Shown here in pieces: positions 52,359 to 61,709 of a stretch of 64,000 bases of DNA; within the stretch, counting starts at the first letter, position 1; each line of letters opens with the position of its first letter. Made by a program: the position numbers and the translations under genes. Source of the stretch: Streptomyces sp. NBC_01142 (GTDB taxonomy: Bacteria > Actinomycetota > Actinomycetes > Streptomycetales > Streptomycetaceae); NCBI RefSeq assembly GCF_026341125.1, contig NZ_JAPEOR010000002.1, positions 2,678,501-2,742,500 of the forward strand, written 5' to 3'. The notes beneath the pieces are model-generated. The model had not been told where the DNA came from. It worked only from the letters and a program-made list of their open reading frames with translations, and did not search any database.

Positions 52359-53609
52359 ATGCACGAGATCACCGTCATCGGCGGCGGCTTCGCCGGGCTC
52401 ACCGCCGCCATCACCGCCGCCGAGTCGGGCGCCAGGGTGTCCCTGTACGAGGCCCACCACACCCTCGGCGGCCGCGCCCGCACCGGCGAAGGCCCGTACC
52501 GGACCAATGAAGGCCCGCACGCCCTCTACTGCCGCGGCCCCCACTGGACCTGGCTCAAGCAGCGCAACCTCCTCGGCCCGCTAGCCTCTCTGCCGCCCCT
52601 CGAAGGCGCCCGCTTCCGCTTCCGCCGCGGCGGCGTACTGCGCAGGACCCCGCCCCTCGCCATGCTCAGGCTCACCCGCCGCAAGGCCGAACAGGCCCCG
52701 GTGGACACGGACTTCCTGACCTGGGCGACGGGCCAGGTGGGGGAGGAAGGCGCGCGCGCCGCGGCCCACTTCATGGGCGTCGCCCTCTTCCACCACGACC
52801 CGGGCTCGCTCTCGGCCGCGTTCGTCCAGGAACGGCTGCGGCGCGCCACCGCGCTCCCGCCCGAGGCCCGCTACCCGCGCGGCGGCTGGGGCGAGGTCAT
52901 CGACCGGATGGCCGGGCACGCCTGGAATCTGGGCGTACGGATCGAGACCACGTCCCGCGTCGACGCACTCCCCGAGCGGCGCGGACCGGTGATCGTGGCC
53001 ACCTCCCTCGACGCGGCACGCCACCTCCTCGGCGACGGCACACTCCGCTGGGACAGCGGCCGTACGACCCTGATCGATCTGGCGCTGCGTACCCGCAAGG
53101 GCGACCCGTTCGCCGTGTCCGACCTCGACGCCCCGGGCTGGCTGGAGCGGTTCACTGCCCAGGACCCCTCGCTCGCACCGTCCGGTCAGCAGCTCGTCCA
53201 GGGCCAACTCCCCATCACCCCCGGCCAGTCCAAGGCCGACGGCATCGCGCACGCCGAGGCCCTGCTCGACCTGGGCTTCCCCGGCTGGCGCGAGCGCACC
53301 GTCTGGCGGCGCGAAGCCCTCGCCCAGGGGCGTACGGGAGCGGTCGATCTGCCGGGCACCACCTGGCGGGACCGGCCCGCGATCGACCGCGGAGAGGGGG
53401 TCTATCTCGCGGGCGACCAGGTCGCGGCACCCGGCCTGCTCTCGGAGGTGTCGTTCAACAGCGGGCTCGAGGCCGTCTCGCTGGCCCTGCGTACCGCAAA
53501 GTACGCAGCCGTTGCGGGCCGAGCAGCAGAAGCGTCAGCGGCAGCGGAAGCATCAGCGGCAGCACGGGCAGCAGAGGCAGGGAGTCCCCTTGACCTCAAG
53601 CGCACTTGA
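52359..53609 (+). CDS. FAD-dependent NAD(P)/FAD-binding oxidoreductase (amine oxidase/phytoene-desaturase-like)
   Basis: The 416-aa flavoprotein opens with the dinucleotide motif ITVIGGGFAGLTAAITAAES and the second FAD contact HTLGGRARTGEGPYRTNEGP. The C-terminal FAD contact is GEGVYLAGDQVAAPGLLSEV. The substrate is unknown. The last about 30 residues are an Ala/Glu repeat (AAEASAAAEASAAARAAEAG), probably replication-slippage growth of the 3' end. The promoter of the next gene overlaps its stop. Confidence 0.87.
   Translation: MHEITVIGGGFAGLTAAITAAESGARVSLYEAHHTLGGRARTGEGPYRTNEGPHALYCRGPHWTWLKQRNLLGPLASLPPLEGARFRFRRGGVLRRTPPLAMLRLTRRKAEQAPVDTDFLTWATGQVGEEGARAAAHFMGVALFHHDPGSLSAAFVQERLRRATALPPEARYPRGGWGEVIDRMAGHAWNLGVRIETTSRVDALPERRGPVIVATSLDAARHLLGDGTLRWDSGRTTLIDLALRTRKGDPFAVSDLDAPGWLERFTAQDPSLAPSGQQLVQGQLPITPGQSKADGIAHAEALLDLGFPGWRERTVWRREALAQGRTGAVDLPGTTWRDRPAIDRGEGVYLAGDQVAAPGLLSEVSFNSGLEAVSLALRTAKYAAVAGRAAEASAAAEASAAARAAEAGSPLDLKRT
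53515..53585. repeat. GCAGCxxAAGC repeat encoding an Ala/Glu tail
   Basis: Imperfect GCAGCAGAAGCGTCAGCGGC-type units encode the C-terminal Ala/Glu tail of the FAD oxidoreductase. Confidence 0.65.
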
Positions 53610-53620
53610 GATTGAAGAGT
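53590..53620 (+). promoter_or_regulatory. MerR-type promoter (TTGACC, 19-bp spacer, AAGAGT)
   Basis: -35 TTGACC (53590-53595) and -10 AAGAGT (53615-53620) are 19 bp apart. The spacer holds the perfect palindrome CTCAAG-CGCA-CTTGAG (53595-53610), a layout typical of MerR-family-activated promoters. It drives the quinone oxidoreductase gene; the regulator is not linked. Confidence 0.65.
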
Positions 53621-53668
53621 GTCCCTCGTAGCCGCAGAGATCACCGGTACAGCCCAGGGGAGTCAGCC

Positions 53669-54667
53669 ATGCACGCCATCCGCCTCCACGCGTTCGGCCC
53701 CGCCGAGAACCTCACCTACGAGGAGACCGAGACTCCGCTCCCCGGCCCGGGCCAGGTGCGGATCGCCGTCGCCGCGGCTGGCGTCCACCTCCTCGACACC
53801 GCCCTGCGCGAGGGCATGCAGGGCCCCTTCCCCGCCCCCGCCGAACTGCCCACCGTCCCCGGCCGCGAGGTGGCCGGCGTCGTCGAGTCCCTCGGCGAGG
53901 GCACCGACGCCCACTGGCTCGGCAAGCACGTCGTCGCCCACCTCGGCATGGTCCCGGGAGGCTACGCCGAACTCGCGGTGACCGACGCGGGAAGACTCCA
54001 CGAGATCCCGGGCGGTCTCGACGCGGGCGAGGCGGTCGCGATGATCGGCACCGGCCGTACGGCGATGGGCATCGTGCAGTTCACCGAACTGGGCACCGAC
54101 GACATCGTCATCGTCCCCGCCGCGGCCGGCGGCATCGGCACCCTCCTCGTGCAGTACGCGAAGAACGCCGGCGCCCTCGTCATCGGCCTTGCGGGCGGCC
54201 CCGCCAAGGTCTCCCGTGTCGTCGAGAACGGCGCCGACCTCGCCGTCGACTACCAGCAGGCCGACTGGGCAGGCCAGGTCCGCGCCTACCTCGGGGACCG
54301 GCGCGCCACCATCGTCTACGACTCGGTCGGCGGAGACACCGGCCGCGCGGCCGTCGACCTGCTCGGCAAGGGCGGCCGGCACATCGTCTTCGGCTGGTCC
54401 AGCCAGGGGCTGCGGAGCAACTCCCCGTTGACCTTCACCGAAGAGGAGCTGGCCGAGCGCGGCATCACCTCCGAGGACGTACTCGGCCCGGCCATGCTCC
54501 AGAAGGCCGGCGGCGACGTACGCAACCTCGAGACACGCGCCCTCGCGGAGGCCGGTGCCGGCCGACTGCGCCCCGCCGTACAGCGCTACGCCCTCGCCGA
54601 CGCCGCGGCAGCCCACCGGGCCCTGGAGTCCCGCGGCACGGTCGGCAAGGTCGTCCTCGTTCCCTGA
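53669..54667 (+). CDS. Zinc-type alcohol dehydrogenase/quinone oxidoreductase family protein
   Basis: The 332-aa medium-chain oxidoreductase has LPTVPGREVAGVVESLGEGT (substrate domain), the NADPH site VIVPAAAGGIGTLLVQYAKN and DSVGGDTGRAAVDLLGKGG. It lacks the Cys/His zinc ligands of alcohol dehydrogenases, so it is a quinone-reductase-like NADPH enzyme. ATG at 53669 follows AGGGGAG. A MerR-type promoter lies in the preceding gene end, suggesting induction by an electrophile or drug. Confidence 0.9.
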   Translation: MHAIRLHAFGPAENLTYEETETPLPGPGQVRIAVAAAGVHLLDTALREGMQGPFPAPAELPTVPGREVAGVVESLGEGTDAHWLGKHVVAHLGMVPGGYAELAVTDAGRLHEIPGGLDAGEAVAMIGTGRTAMGIVQFTELGTDDIVIVPAAAGGIGTLLVQYAKNAGALVIGLAGGPAKVSRVVENGADLAVDYQQADWAGQVRAYLGDRRATIVYDSVGGDTGRAAVDLLGKGGRHIVFGWSSQGLRSNSPLTFTEEELAERGITSEDVLGPAMLQKAGGDVRNLETRALAEAGAGRLRPAVQRYALADAAAAHRALESRGTVGKVVLVP

Positions 54668-54731
54668 ACCCTGGTCCTGGCCCGAGCCCCCGGCCTTGCC
54701 TGAACCCTCCCGGCCCTGGCCTGGCTCCGGC

Positions 54732-55226
54732 CTAGCTCTGCCCTGGTCCTTGAACCGCACCACCCAGGGAAGCGAGCGCCTCGTCGGTCAGCCGGTACAC
54801 CGTCCACTCGTCCTGCGGCTTCGCGCCCAGCGACTTGTAGAAGTTGATCGACGGGGTGTTCCAGTTCAGGACGGACCACTCCAGGCGCTCATAGCCCCGC
54901 TCCACACAGATCCGCGCCAGCTCGGCCAGCAGCGCCTTGCCGTGGCCGCCGCCGCGCTGCTCGGGCCGTACGTACAGATCCTCGAGATAGATGCCGTGCG
55001 TCCCGCGCCACGTCGAGAAGTTGAGGAACCAGAGCGAGAAGCCCGCCACTTCCCCGTCCGCCGTCTCCGCGATGTGCGCGAAGGCGGCGGGCCGCTCCCC
55101 GAACAGTGCCTCGTGCAGCTGCTCCTCGCTCAGCCGGACCTCGGCCAGGGACTTCTCGTACGCGGCGAGCTCGCGGACCAGCGTGTGCATCACGGGGACA
55201 TCGGCAGATGTGGCAGTACGAATCAT
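54732..55226 (-). CDS. GNAT-family N-acetyltransferase
   Basis: The 164-aa protein is a GNAT acyltransferase: MIRTATSADVPVMHTLVREL, EVAGFSLWFLNFSTWRGTHG, the acetyl-CoA loop RPEQRGGGHGKALLAELARI and LEWSVLNWNTPSINFYKSLG. The pattern resembles diamine (SAT-like) acetyltransferases, but the acceptor is unproven. ATG at 55226 lies 4 bp downstream of the phosphotransferase gene stop, so the two form an operon. Confidence 0.9.
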   Translation of the reverse strand: MIRTATSADVPVMHTLVRELAAYEKSLAEVRLSEEQLHEALFGERPAAFAHIAETADGEVAGFSLWFLNFSTWRGTHGIYLEDLYVRPEQRGGGHGKALLAELARICVERGYERLEWSVLNWNTPSINFYKSLGAKPQDEWTVYRLTDEALASLGGAVQGPGQS

Positions 55227-55230
55227 GAGG

Positions 55231-56139
55231 TCAGCGTGCCAGCAGCGCCCGGGCGACGAGCACCTGGGTTTCCTGAAGCCGGTTCTCCCCGTCCTCCACG
55301 TCCCACAGGCTGTTCTGCAGTACGCGCCCCAGCGTCCAGGCCCGCGCCCGTTCCCGGTCCAGCCCCAGCACCTCGGTCAGCAGATCGAAGCGCCACAGCA
55401 CCTCGGAGGCGTCGAAGCGGTTGGCGAGCGCGGGCATCAGGTCGAACCCCGGGTCACCGGCCAGCGGCTTGGGGTCGATGGCCAGCCATGCCTCACGCCC
55501 GCCCGCCAGCACGTTGTCGTAGTGCAGATCCCAGTGCAGCAGGCGGTCACCGGGCTCGCCCGCCACTTCCCGTACCGCCGCCGCACAGTCCAGCAACAGC
55601 CGCCGCTCGCCCTCGTCCGGGAGGGAGGTCACCGCCCGCGGTACCTCCTCCAGCATCGCGGCCGCGATGTCGCCGAGCCGCCGGAGCCCTTCGGGCGCGG
55701 GAACGGCCACCAGCCTCGCCAGCAGCTCCGCGAGAATCCGCACCGCCACGCGCGCGTCCGTCACGGCAGACAGATGACGTGAGGAGTCGAGCCGCTCCAG
55801 CAGCATGGTGCCGGTCTCCGGGTCGTGCTCCAGCAGATGTACGACCCCGTCGCCGTCCCACACCCGCAGCGCGAGCGGCTCCCCCTCGCTCTCCTCGTCC
55901 AGCAGCTGCATCTTGAGCGCGGCAGCCGTCCCGTCCGCCCGCTCCACGGGCAGGACGAGCGAGGCCATCCCATGCATCGAGGGCCCGGTGCGCCGCAGCG
56001 ACCAGCGCTCCAGGAACTGCGCGGCCCGCTCCGGCAGCCCGTCGACGAAGGCCCGTCCGGCCTCCCCGTTGTACTTGATCTGTGAGGCCGCCAGCTCTTC
56101 CGGAATATCGATCACAATGCGGATCGTACGGACCCTCAC
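55231..56139 (-). CDS. APH(6)/hydroxyurea-type phosphotransferase
   Basis: The 302-aa kinase-like protein matches the APH_6_hur group: catalytic loop LLHWDLHYDNVLAGGREAWL and Mg site IDPKPLAGDPGFDLMPAL, with LERWSLRRTGPSMHGMASLV as the N-lobe. Family members phosphorylate streptomycin or hydroxyurea. Whether this one confers resistance or has a metabolic role is unknown. GTG at 56139 is chosen (V-R-V-R-T-I); a GTG at 56115 is also open. It is followed by the GNAT gene 4 bp later. Confidence 0.87.
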   Translation of the reverse strand: MRVRTIRIVIDIPEELAASQIKYNGEAGRAFVDGLPERAAQFLERWSLRRTGPSMHGMASLVLPVERADGTAAALKMQLLDEESEGEPLALRVWDGDGVVHLLEHDPETGTMLLERLDSSRHLSAVTDARVAVRILAELLARLVAVPAPEGLRRLGDIAAAMLEEVPRAVTSLPDEGERRLLLDCAAAVREVAGEPGDRLLHWDLHYDNVLAGGREAWLAIDPKPLAGDPGFDLMPALANRFDASEVLWRFDLLTEVLGLDRERARAWTLGRVLQNSLWDVEDGENRLQETQVLVARALLAR

Positions 56140-56205
56140 TGCCCCTGCCCGAGCCCGTGCGAGTAGCCTCCGGCCACACGCATTCACCAGAGCAGCAGGG
56201 GCATC

Positions 56206-57599
56206 ATGAGCACGAGCACCGTCAACGGCGGACTGTCGTTCTGGTACGCGCAGGAGGGCGTCCCCGCCCCGCGCGAGCCCCTCCCCGGCGACGCCACCGC
56301 GGACGTCTGCATCGTCGGCGGCGGATACACCGGTCTATGGACTGCGTACTACCTCAAGAAGGCCGTCCCCTTCCTGAACATCACGGTCCTGGAAGCCAAG
56401 TTCTGCGGCTACGGCGCCTCCGGCCGCAACGGCGGCTGGCTCTACAACGGCATCGCCGGCCGCGGCCGCTACGCAAAACTCCACGGCCACGAGGCAGCCG
56501 TCCGCCTCCAGCAGGCCATGAACGACACGGTCGACGAGGTCGTACGGGTCGCGGAGGACGAAGGCATCGACGCCGACATCCACCGGGGCGGCGTACTCGA
56601 AGTCGCCAACACCCCCGCCCAGTTGACCCGCCTCAAGGCTTTCCACGCCGTCGAGATCGCCTTCGGCGAGAAGGACCGGGTCATGCTCGGCGCCCGTGAA
56701 ACCGCCGAGCGGGTACGCGTCACCGGCGCCGTCGCCTCCAGCTGGACCCCGCACGGCGCACGCACCCGGTCAAGCTGGTCACGGGCCTCGCGGCAGCCGT
56801 CGAGGCGCTCGGCGTCACCATCCACGAATCGACACCCGTCACCGAGATCAGACCGAAGCACGCGGTGACCGCCTACGGCACGGTCCGCGCCCCGTACATC
56901 CTGCGCTGCACGGAGGGCTTCACGGCGAGCCTCAAGGGCCAGAAGCGCTCCTGGCTCCCGATGAACTCCTCCATGATCGCGACGGAGCCCCTCCCCCAGT
57001 CCGTCTGGGACACCATCGGCTGGAACGGCCGCGAGACGCTCGGCGACATGGCACACGCCTATATGTACGCCCAGCGCACCGCGGACGACCGGATCGCCCT
57101 CGGCGGCCGAGGCGTCCCGTACCGCTTCGGCTCGCGCACGGACAACGACGGCCGCACCCAGCCGGCCACCATCGAGGAACTGCGCGAGATCCTGATCCGC
57201 TTCTTCCCGACCACCGCGGGCGTCCGCATCGACCACGCCTGGTCGGGCGTACTCGGCGTCCCCCGCGACTGGTGCGCCACCGTCACCCTGGACCGCTCCA
57301 CCGGCCTGGGCTGGGCAGGCGGCTACGTCGGCTCCGGCGTGGCCACCGCAAACCTGGCGGCCCGCACCCTGCGCGACCTGCTCCAACAGGACTCGGGCCA
57401 GTCGGGCCCCACCGACCTGACCGCCCTGCCCTGGGTGAACCACAAGGTCCGCAAATGGGAACCGGAGCCGCTGCGCTGGCTGGGCGTGCAGGGCATGTAC
57501 GCGGCCTACCGCACCGCAGACCGCCAGGAGGCCACCGGCCGGACGGCAGAAACGCACCGCATCGCCCAACTCGCGGACCGCGTCTCCGGCCGCCACTGA
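56206..57599 (+). pseudogene. FAD-dependent oxidoreductase (DAO type) with a frameshift
   Basis: The first part (56206 on) has ADVCIVGGGYTGLWTAYYLK and GYGASGRNGGWLYNGIAGRG, typical of DadA/PuuB-like enzymes; the second (to 57599) has KRSWLPMNSSMIATEPLPQS and TGLGWAGGYVGSGVATANLA. The frame changes near 56758-56768, at WTPHGAR: in the other frame the text continues PVKLVTGLAAAVEALGVTIH. Restoring one or four bases (family order suggests an Ile-His codon pair was lost) gives one frame of about 465 aa. It is either a recent pseudogene or a sequencing error. Confidence 0.85.
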
Positions 57600-57702
57600 G
57601 GGCGCACCGCCACTGAGCACTCACGCGAACGAGCACTCGTCGCCACTGAGCGCTCGTCGCGAATGAGCACTGAATGAGCACTGATCGCCGGTCAGAACAG
57701 CT

Positions 57703-57730
57703 GAGGCCCCGGACAGCAGTCCGGGGCCTC
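57703..57730. terminator. Hairpin terminator beside the left attachment repeat
   Basis: GAGGCCCCGGAC (57703-57714) pairs with GTCCGGGGCCTC (57719-57730) with loop AGCA. It sits 5 bp before the 48-bp repeat and was probably the original tRNA terminator before integration. Confidence 0.8.
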
Positions 57731-57735
57731 GGCGT

Positions 57736-57783
57736 CGAAGAGCCCCCTGTCGGATTCGAACCGACGACCTACGCATTACAAGT
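57736..57783. repeat. 48-bp direct repeat, left copy (att site; 3' end of a tRNA-Thr)
   Basis: Identical over 48 bp to 60129-60176. It includes the acceptor/T-arm/anticodon-side half of tRNA-Thr (TTCGAAT T-loop on the minus strand) but lacks the 5' half, so it is not a functional tRNA. It marks the far end of an integrated element. Confidence 0.88.
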
Positions 57784-58325
57784 TACAAGTTGTCCGATCT
57801 TGGTCCAGGTACATCCACGAGCGTCCGCCGTGCGCCTCGCATACCTGGTCAGAGCGCCTGCCGGACTTCCGTAGACATCAGCGGATCACCCTCGAACGAG
57901 CACTCGTTGAGACTACAAATGAGACTACGACGCCTTCGTCCCGAACTAGGTACGGAAAGGCGCGCCTTCCAAGATCCACTCCCCGCTCACTCCCAGCGCT
58001 CCCCGTGGTTCGCCGCCAGTTCTGGCACGGCTGGCCCTCTCGATGCCAACTACCGGTGGGACAGCCACCTCAGATTGTTTGGCTCGGCAACCGTTCTCCT
58101 GGAGCTACCACGGGCCGCCAGCGCTCGTAGTGGTCACTGCATTTCCCTGCTGCACAAGGAGGCGTTGCTGCATACGACGGGACGCCCGGTTGCGTGGGGA
58201 CGAATAGCGACTGGCACGACAGAGCACACAATTCCAGCCAACTTTTTGGTGAGCCATGGCAACAGCTGTCCCCACATGATCGAATTAGCTGCAACCAAAC
58301 AACCACTTACGAATGGAATATTCTG
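57784..58325. other. Gene-poor stretch inside the integrative remnant
   Basis: Several frames are open, but none shows a ribosome site, known family or Streptomyces codon bias. The stretch is AT-richer than its neighbours and ends at the small secreted gene. The first bases repeat TTACAAGT (57776-57791), a small duplication at the att edge. Confidence 0.5.
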
Positions 58326-58604
58326 ATGGCTCGTTCGAAAGTCAGCCACCTCGTTTCAACGCTTTGCCTGACTGCAGCAGTTGCCGCAGTGCCACTGGTA
58401 ACCGCCACGCCGGCATCGGCCACTCAGAGCGAGTGCGTCAAACATGTTGCCGACGCCGGCTATCCCGTAGGGCCGAAAACGAGAGACGCCTGCAATCAGG
58501 CTGCACCCACTTGGGGATCGATACCCAATGGCAGGTGCATGGACTTGCTTGAGAATGCACGTGTGACTTTTGCCACCCGTTTTCTCGCCTGCAGGGTGGC
58601 GTAA
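58326..58604 (+). CDS. Small secreted cysteine-containing protein (92 aa)
   Basis: A signal peptide (STLCLTAAVAAVPLVTATPA, cleavage near PASAT) precedes a 60-residue mature domain with four cysteines (SECVKHV, RDACNQA, GRCMDLL, FLACRVA). The Cys spacing suggests two disulfides. ATG at 58326 starts MARSKVSHLV. The family is not recognised. It is carried by the tRNA-Thr element remnant and codon use is less GC-biased than the host genes, consistent with transfer. Confidence 0.7.
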   Translation: MARSKVSHLVSTLCLTAAVAAVPLVTATPASATQSECVKHVADAGYPVGPKTRDACNQAAPTWGSIPNGRCMDLLENARVTFATRFLACRVA

Positions 58605-58959
58605 TAACCCGCGAAATCGCAAAGCGCAGTCGTCGTAAGTTGAGCCCCCGTCGGGTAGTCCGCACGAACCCAGCTCCACGGCCTACGGGAGGTTAGGCGC
58701 TCTAGGCACTTGGCGTTCCGAGAAATGCCTAGATTCAGGCCTGCTGCCTCATCCATGAGTTCGGCGGAATGCGGAACCCCTCCATGACCGTCTTGTGCCT
58801 GTGACGCAGCCCGTGAGGCGTCATGGGGCACATGGATGGATCGGCGCAGGCCCGCCATTCACACATCACTCGGCGGACGCACGAGGATCTGGTGGCGGGG
58901 ACCTGCGCAATCATCGAATCCATGAGCAGCCGGTACGCGAAGGGCCCCATGAGTGGCCG
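58605..58959. other. Stretch between secreted gene and YdcF-like gene
   Basis: No complete gene is supported. The minus strand holds a probable integrase C-terminal fragment (58735-58900) and the rest is AT-richer non-coding DNA. Confidence 0.5.
58735..58900 (-). pseudogene. Tyrosine-integrase C-terminal fragment (minus strand)
   Basis: The minus strand encodes MTPHGLRHRHKTVMEGFRIP, matching the HxLRHxxxT box and following helix of element-type tyrosine integrases. The frame is short, with no catalytic Tyr box after it and no start. The match is short, so it is tentative. Confidence 0.45.
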
Positions 58960-59625
58960 TCAGCCTCGAGTCGCCTTGTCCGCCAGGAGACGACTGGTGA
59001 AGCCTTCAGCGCCCAGGCGCTTGTACGCCGCCGCCACATCGTCGGGGACCGTCTGCTCGATCATGAACCCCTGCCGGGGGTACACCATGAGCCTCTGCTG
59101 GGCTCCGACCAGCATGTCGATGACGAGACGCGGGTCCTGGATCGAATCGACGTACTCGGCAAGCGTCATGGGGGTGGATGCGCTCACCCACTCGACATCC
59201 GGCCAGAGCTTCCGCGCCGTGGCGTACGCACGTCGCTCCTCGTACGGCTTGCTGACCAAGAGGACCGAGGACACGGGGACGCCCCGGTCTTCGAGCAGAG
59301 CACGAGAGAAGCGGATGTTCTCGCCCGTGTTCTGGGCTTGCGGCTCGACAATGATGGCGTCCGCGGGGACACCCAGTTCGATCGCCCGCTCTCGGTAGTG
59401 CTCGGCTTCACCACGGGGCATGCGCTCGCGCGTCGTACGGCTGGTCGCCCCGGTAAAGACGATGAGCGGCATCATCCCGCGCTGGTACAGGTCGACCGTG
59501 GTGTCGGCCACCCCCAAGTCGTGACTGCCGAGTCCGATCGCCACGGAGCAGGGGCGCGGCTCATGGCCCATCTGTTGGAAGTCCCAGAGCCGTTGTGCAT
59601 CCGCCCACGCCTGCGCAGAGATCAC
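58960..59625 (-). CDS. YdcF/DUF218-family protein
   Basis: The 221-aa protein has the DUF218 pattern: SVAIGLGSHDLGVADTTVDL, LYQRGMMPLIVFTGATSRTT, GEAEHYRERAIELGVPADAI, IIVEPQAQNTGENIRFSRAL and VLLVSKPYEERRAYATARKL. There is no membrane segment, so it is a cytoplasmic member of unknown function. GTG at 59625 overlaps the stop of the GntR fragment by 4 bp. It is the most intact gene of the remnant and may have been cargo. Confidence 0.82.
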   Translation of the reverse strand: MISAQAWADAQRLWDFQQMGHEPRPCSVAIGLGSHDLGVADTTVDLYQRGMMPLIVFTGATSRTTRERMPRGEAEHYRERAIELGVPADAIIVEPQAQNTGENIRFSRALLEDRGVPVSSVLLVSKPYEERRAYATARKLWPDVEWVSASTPMTLAEYVDSIQDPRLVIDMLVGAQQRLMVYPRQGFMIEQTVPDDVAAAYKRLGAEGFTSRLLADKATRG

Positions 59626-59792
59626 TTGCTTTCGCCTTCCGCGTTCGCCGAGTCGGGCACCTTGAAGTCGTAGATCCACGAGAAGCGCGCGGCGGCGCGA
59701 ACCTCGACAGCGAACTCCATCACAGTCCCGTCGGCGGTGTACGTGGTGCGGTGCAGCTCCACAATCCACTCCCCAGGTGAGAGCTGCGGGCC
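59622..59792 (-). pseudogene. GntR-family regulator, C-terminal UTRA-domain fragment
   Basis: The minus-strand peptide GPQLSPGEWIVELHRTTYTA followed by DGTVMEFAVEVRAAARFSWI and YDFKVPDSANAEGES matches the last strands of a UTRA ligand domain. The DNA-binding and most of the UTRA domain are gone. The frame joins unrelated sequence near 59793, where an integrase fragment begins on the opposite strand. Its stop overlaps the YdcF-like start by 4 bp, so regulator and YdcF were once one operon. Confidence 0.7.
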
Positions 59793-60041
59793 ACTGCGGG
59801 AGAGGCGTGGCAAGAGCACAACGCAGTGTTCACGAGGCCGGACGGCCGGCCGCTCGACCCCCGGGCCGACTGGGAAGAGCTCAAGGAGCTGCTCGAAGAG
59901 GCCGGTATCAGTGATCGTCGGTCGTACGACGGCAGCCGCCACACCGCAGGCACGATCCTGAACGAGTTAGGCGTGGGCATGCCGACCATCATGGAGATCC
60001 TCAGGCACAGCGCCGCATGGGAGACGCCTTCCCTCAACTGA
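59793..60041 (+). pseudogene. Tyrosine-recombinase integrase fragment next to the tRNA
   Basis: The + strand encodes EAWQEHNAVFTRPDGRPLDP, DWEELKELLEEAGISDRRSY and GSRHTAGTILNELGVGMPTI MEILRHS, the central and box-II part of a tyrosine integrase (R-H-x-x-G, HS). Catalytic box I and the C-terminal Tyr are missing and the end (AAWETPSLN) diverges. It reads toward the tRNA-Thr gene 93 bp away, as integrases of tRNA-targeting elements do. Confidence 0.75.
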
Positions 60042-60095
60042 GACCACGGACAGCAGAGCAGCGCGCGCTCGCCGTCGCCGGCGCGTCAAGTGAGA

Positions 60096-60123
60096 AAGCC
60101 CCGGTCAAACGAGACCGGGGCTT
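60096..60123. terminator. tRNA-Thr terminator hairpin
   Basis: On the minus strand the stem AAGCCCCGGTC/GACCGGGGCTT (60123-60113 and 60106-60096) is followed by TTTCTC, just after the tRNA 3' end. Confidence 0.8.
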
Positions 60124-60128
60124 CTTCG

Positions 60129-60176
60129 CGAAGAGCCCCCTGTCGGATTCGAACCGACGACCTACGCATTACAAGT
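60129..60176. repeat. 48-bp direct repeat, right copy (att site within tRNA-Thr)
   Basis: Identical to 57736-57783 and overlaps the 3' half of the intact tRNA-Thr gene. Such a repeat is left by integration of an element at a tRNA 3' end. Confidence 0.88.
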
Positions 60177-60207
60177 GCGTTGCTCTGGCCAGCTGAGCTA
60201 AGGAGGC
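60134..60207 (-). tRNA. tRNA-Thr (anticodon TGT)
   Basis: The 74-nt minus-strand sequence folds into a cloverleaf: acceptor GCCTCCT/AGGGGGC, D-arm GCTC..GAGC, anticodon stem ACGCA/TGCGT with loop CTTGTAA (anticodon TGT, genomic 60171-60173) and T-arm GTCGG-TTCGAAT-CCGAC. CCA is not encoded. The 3' half lies in the att repeat, so the functional copy sits on this side of the element. Confidence 0.95.
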
Positions 60208-60318
60208 GCGTCCGAGCAGTCTAACCGGATCCATCGCGCGCCCCGGTCGAAAATTTCGTTGCCCTACGGCTACTGACAGATCGGACAACGCCCGGTAGCG
60301 TCGCGACAGGTTCACACA

Positions 60319-60334
60319 GGTGGACTACACCACT
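60319..60334. promoter_or_regulatory. DasR-like operator (dre) upstream of msiK
   Basis: GGTGGACTACACCACT matches 13 of 16 dre positions and is itself a GTGG/CCAC palindrome. It lies 52 bp before the msiK start. The central G of CTAG is C here, so binding should be tested. Confidence 0.5.
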
Positions 60335-60385
60335 CCCTTACTCGGATCGTCCGGCACGTTCCTGCCGGTGAAGGAGAACATCACC

Positions 60386-61522
<1,137 letters not shown>

Positions 61523-61539
61523 CGTCACATCGCCCCCGG

Positions 61540-61567
61540 AAAGCCCCGCACTTCGGTGCGGGGCTTT
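61540..61567. terminator. msiK terminator (TTCG tetraloop)
   Basis: AAAGCCCCGCAC (61540-61551), loop TTCG, GTGCGGGGCTTT (61556-61567), followed by TCTC. It is a strong rho-independent form. Confidence 0.93.
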
Positions 61568-61709
61568 TCTCGTATGTCGATAAATACCCTGACAGACCCG
61601 TCATTTCGATTCTGTACGTCAACGCCCGATTCGAAAAGGTTCGTCGAACCATCCCCCGCACGAGTGACTAAATGTCGCCAAATCATCACTGCCCGCTACG
61701 CTCGCTCGC

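Larger units (their letters stand above)
57784..60128. mobile_element. Decayed integrative element at tRNA-Thr
   Basis: The 2.3-kb region between the 48-bp repeats is lower in GC than its surroundings. It carries integrase fragments on both strands, a small secreted protein, a YdcF-like gene and a truncated GntR fragment. An integrase fragment lies next to the tRNA, as in tRNA-integrated actinomycete elements. No replication or transfer gene remains. Confidence 0.75.

Noticed and set aside
57736..57783. Second tRNA-Thr gene
   Set aside because: Only the 3' half is present; no D-arm or 5' acceptor strand, so it is an att remnant.
57790..58326. 178-codon plus-strand frame in the element
   Set aside because: No ribosome site or family match; it overlaps the att edge and has atypical composition.
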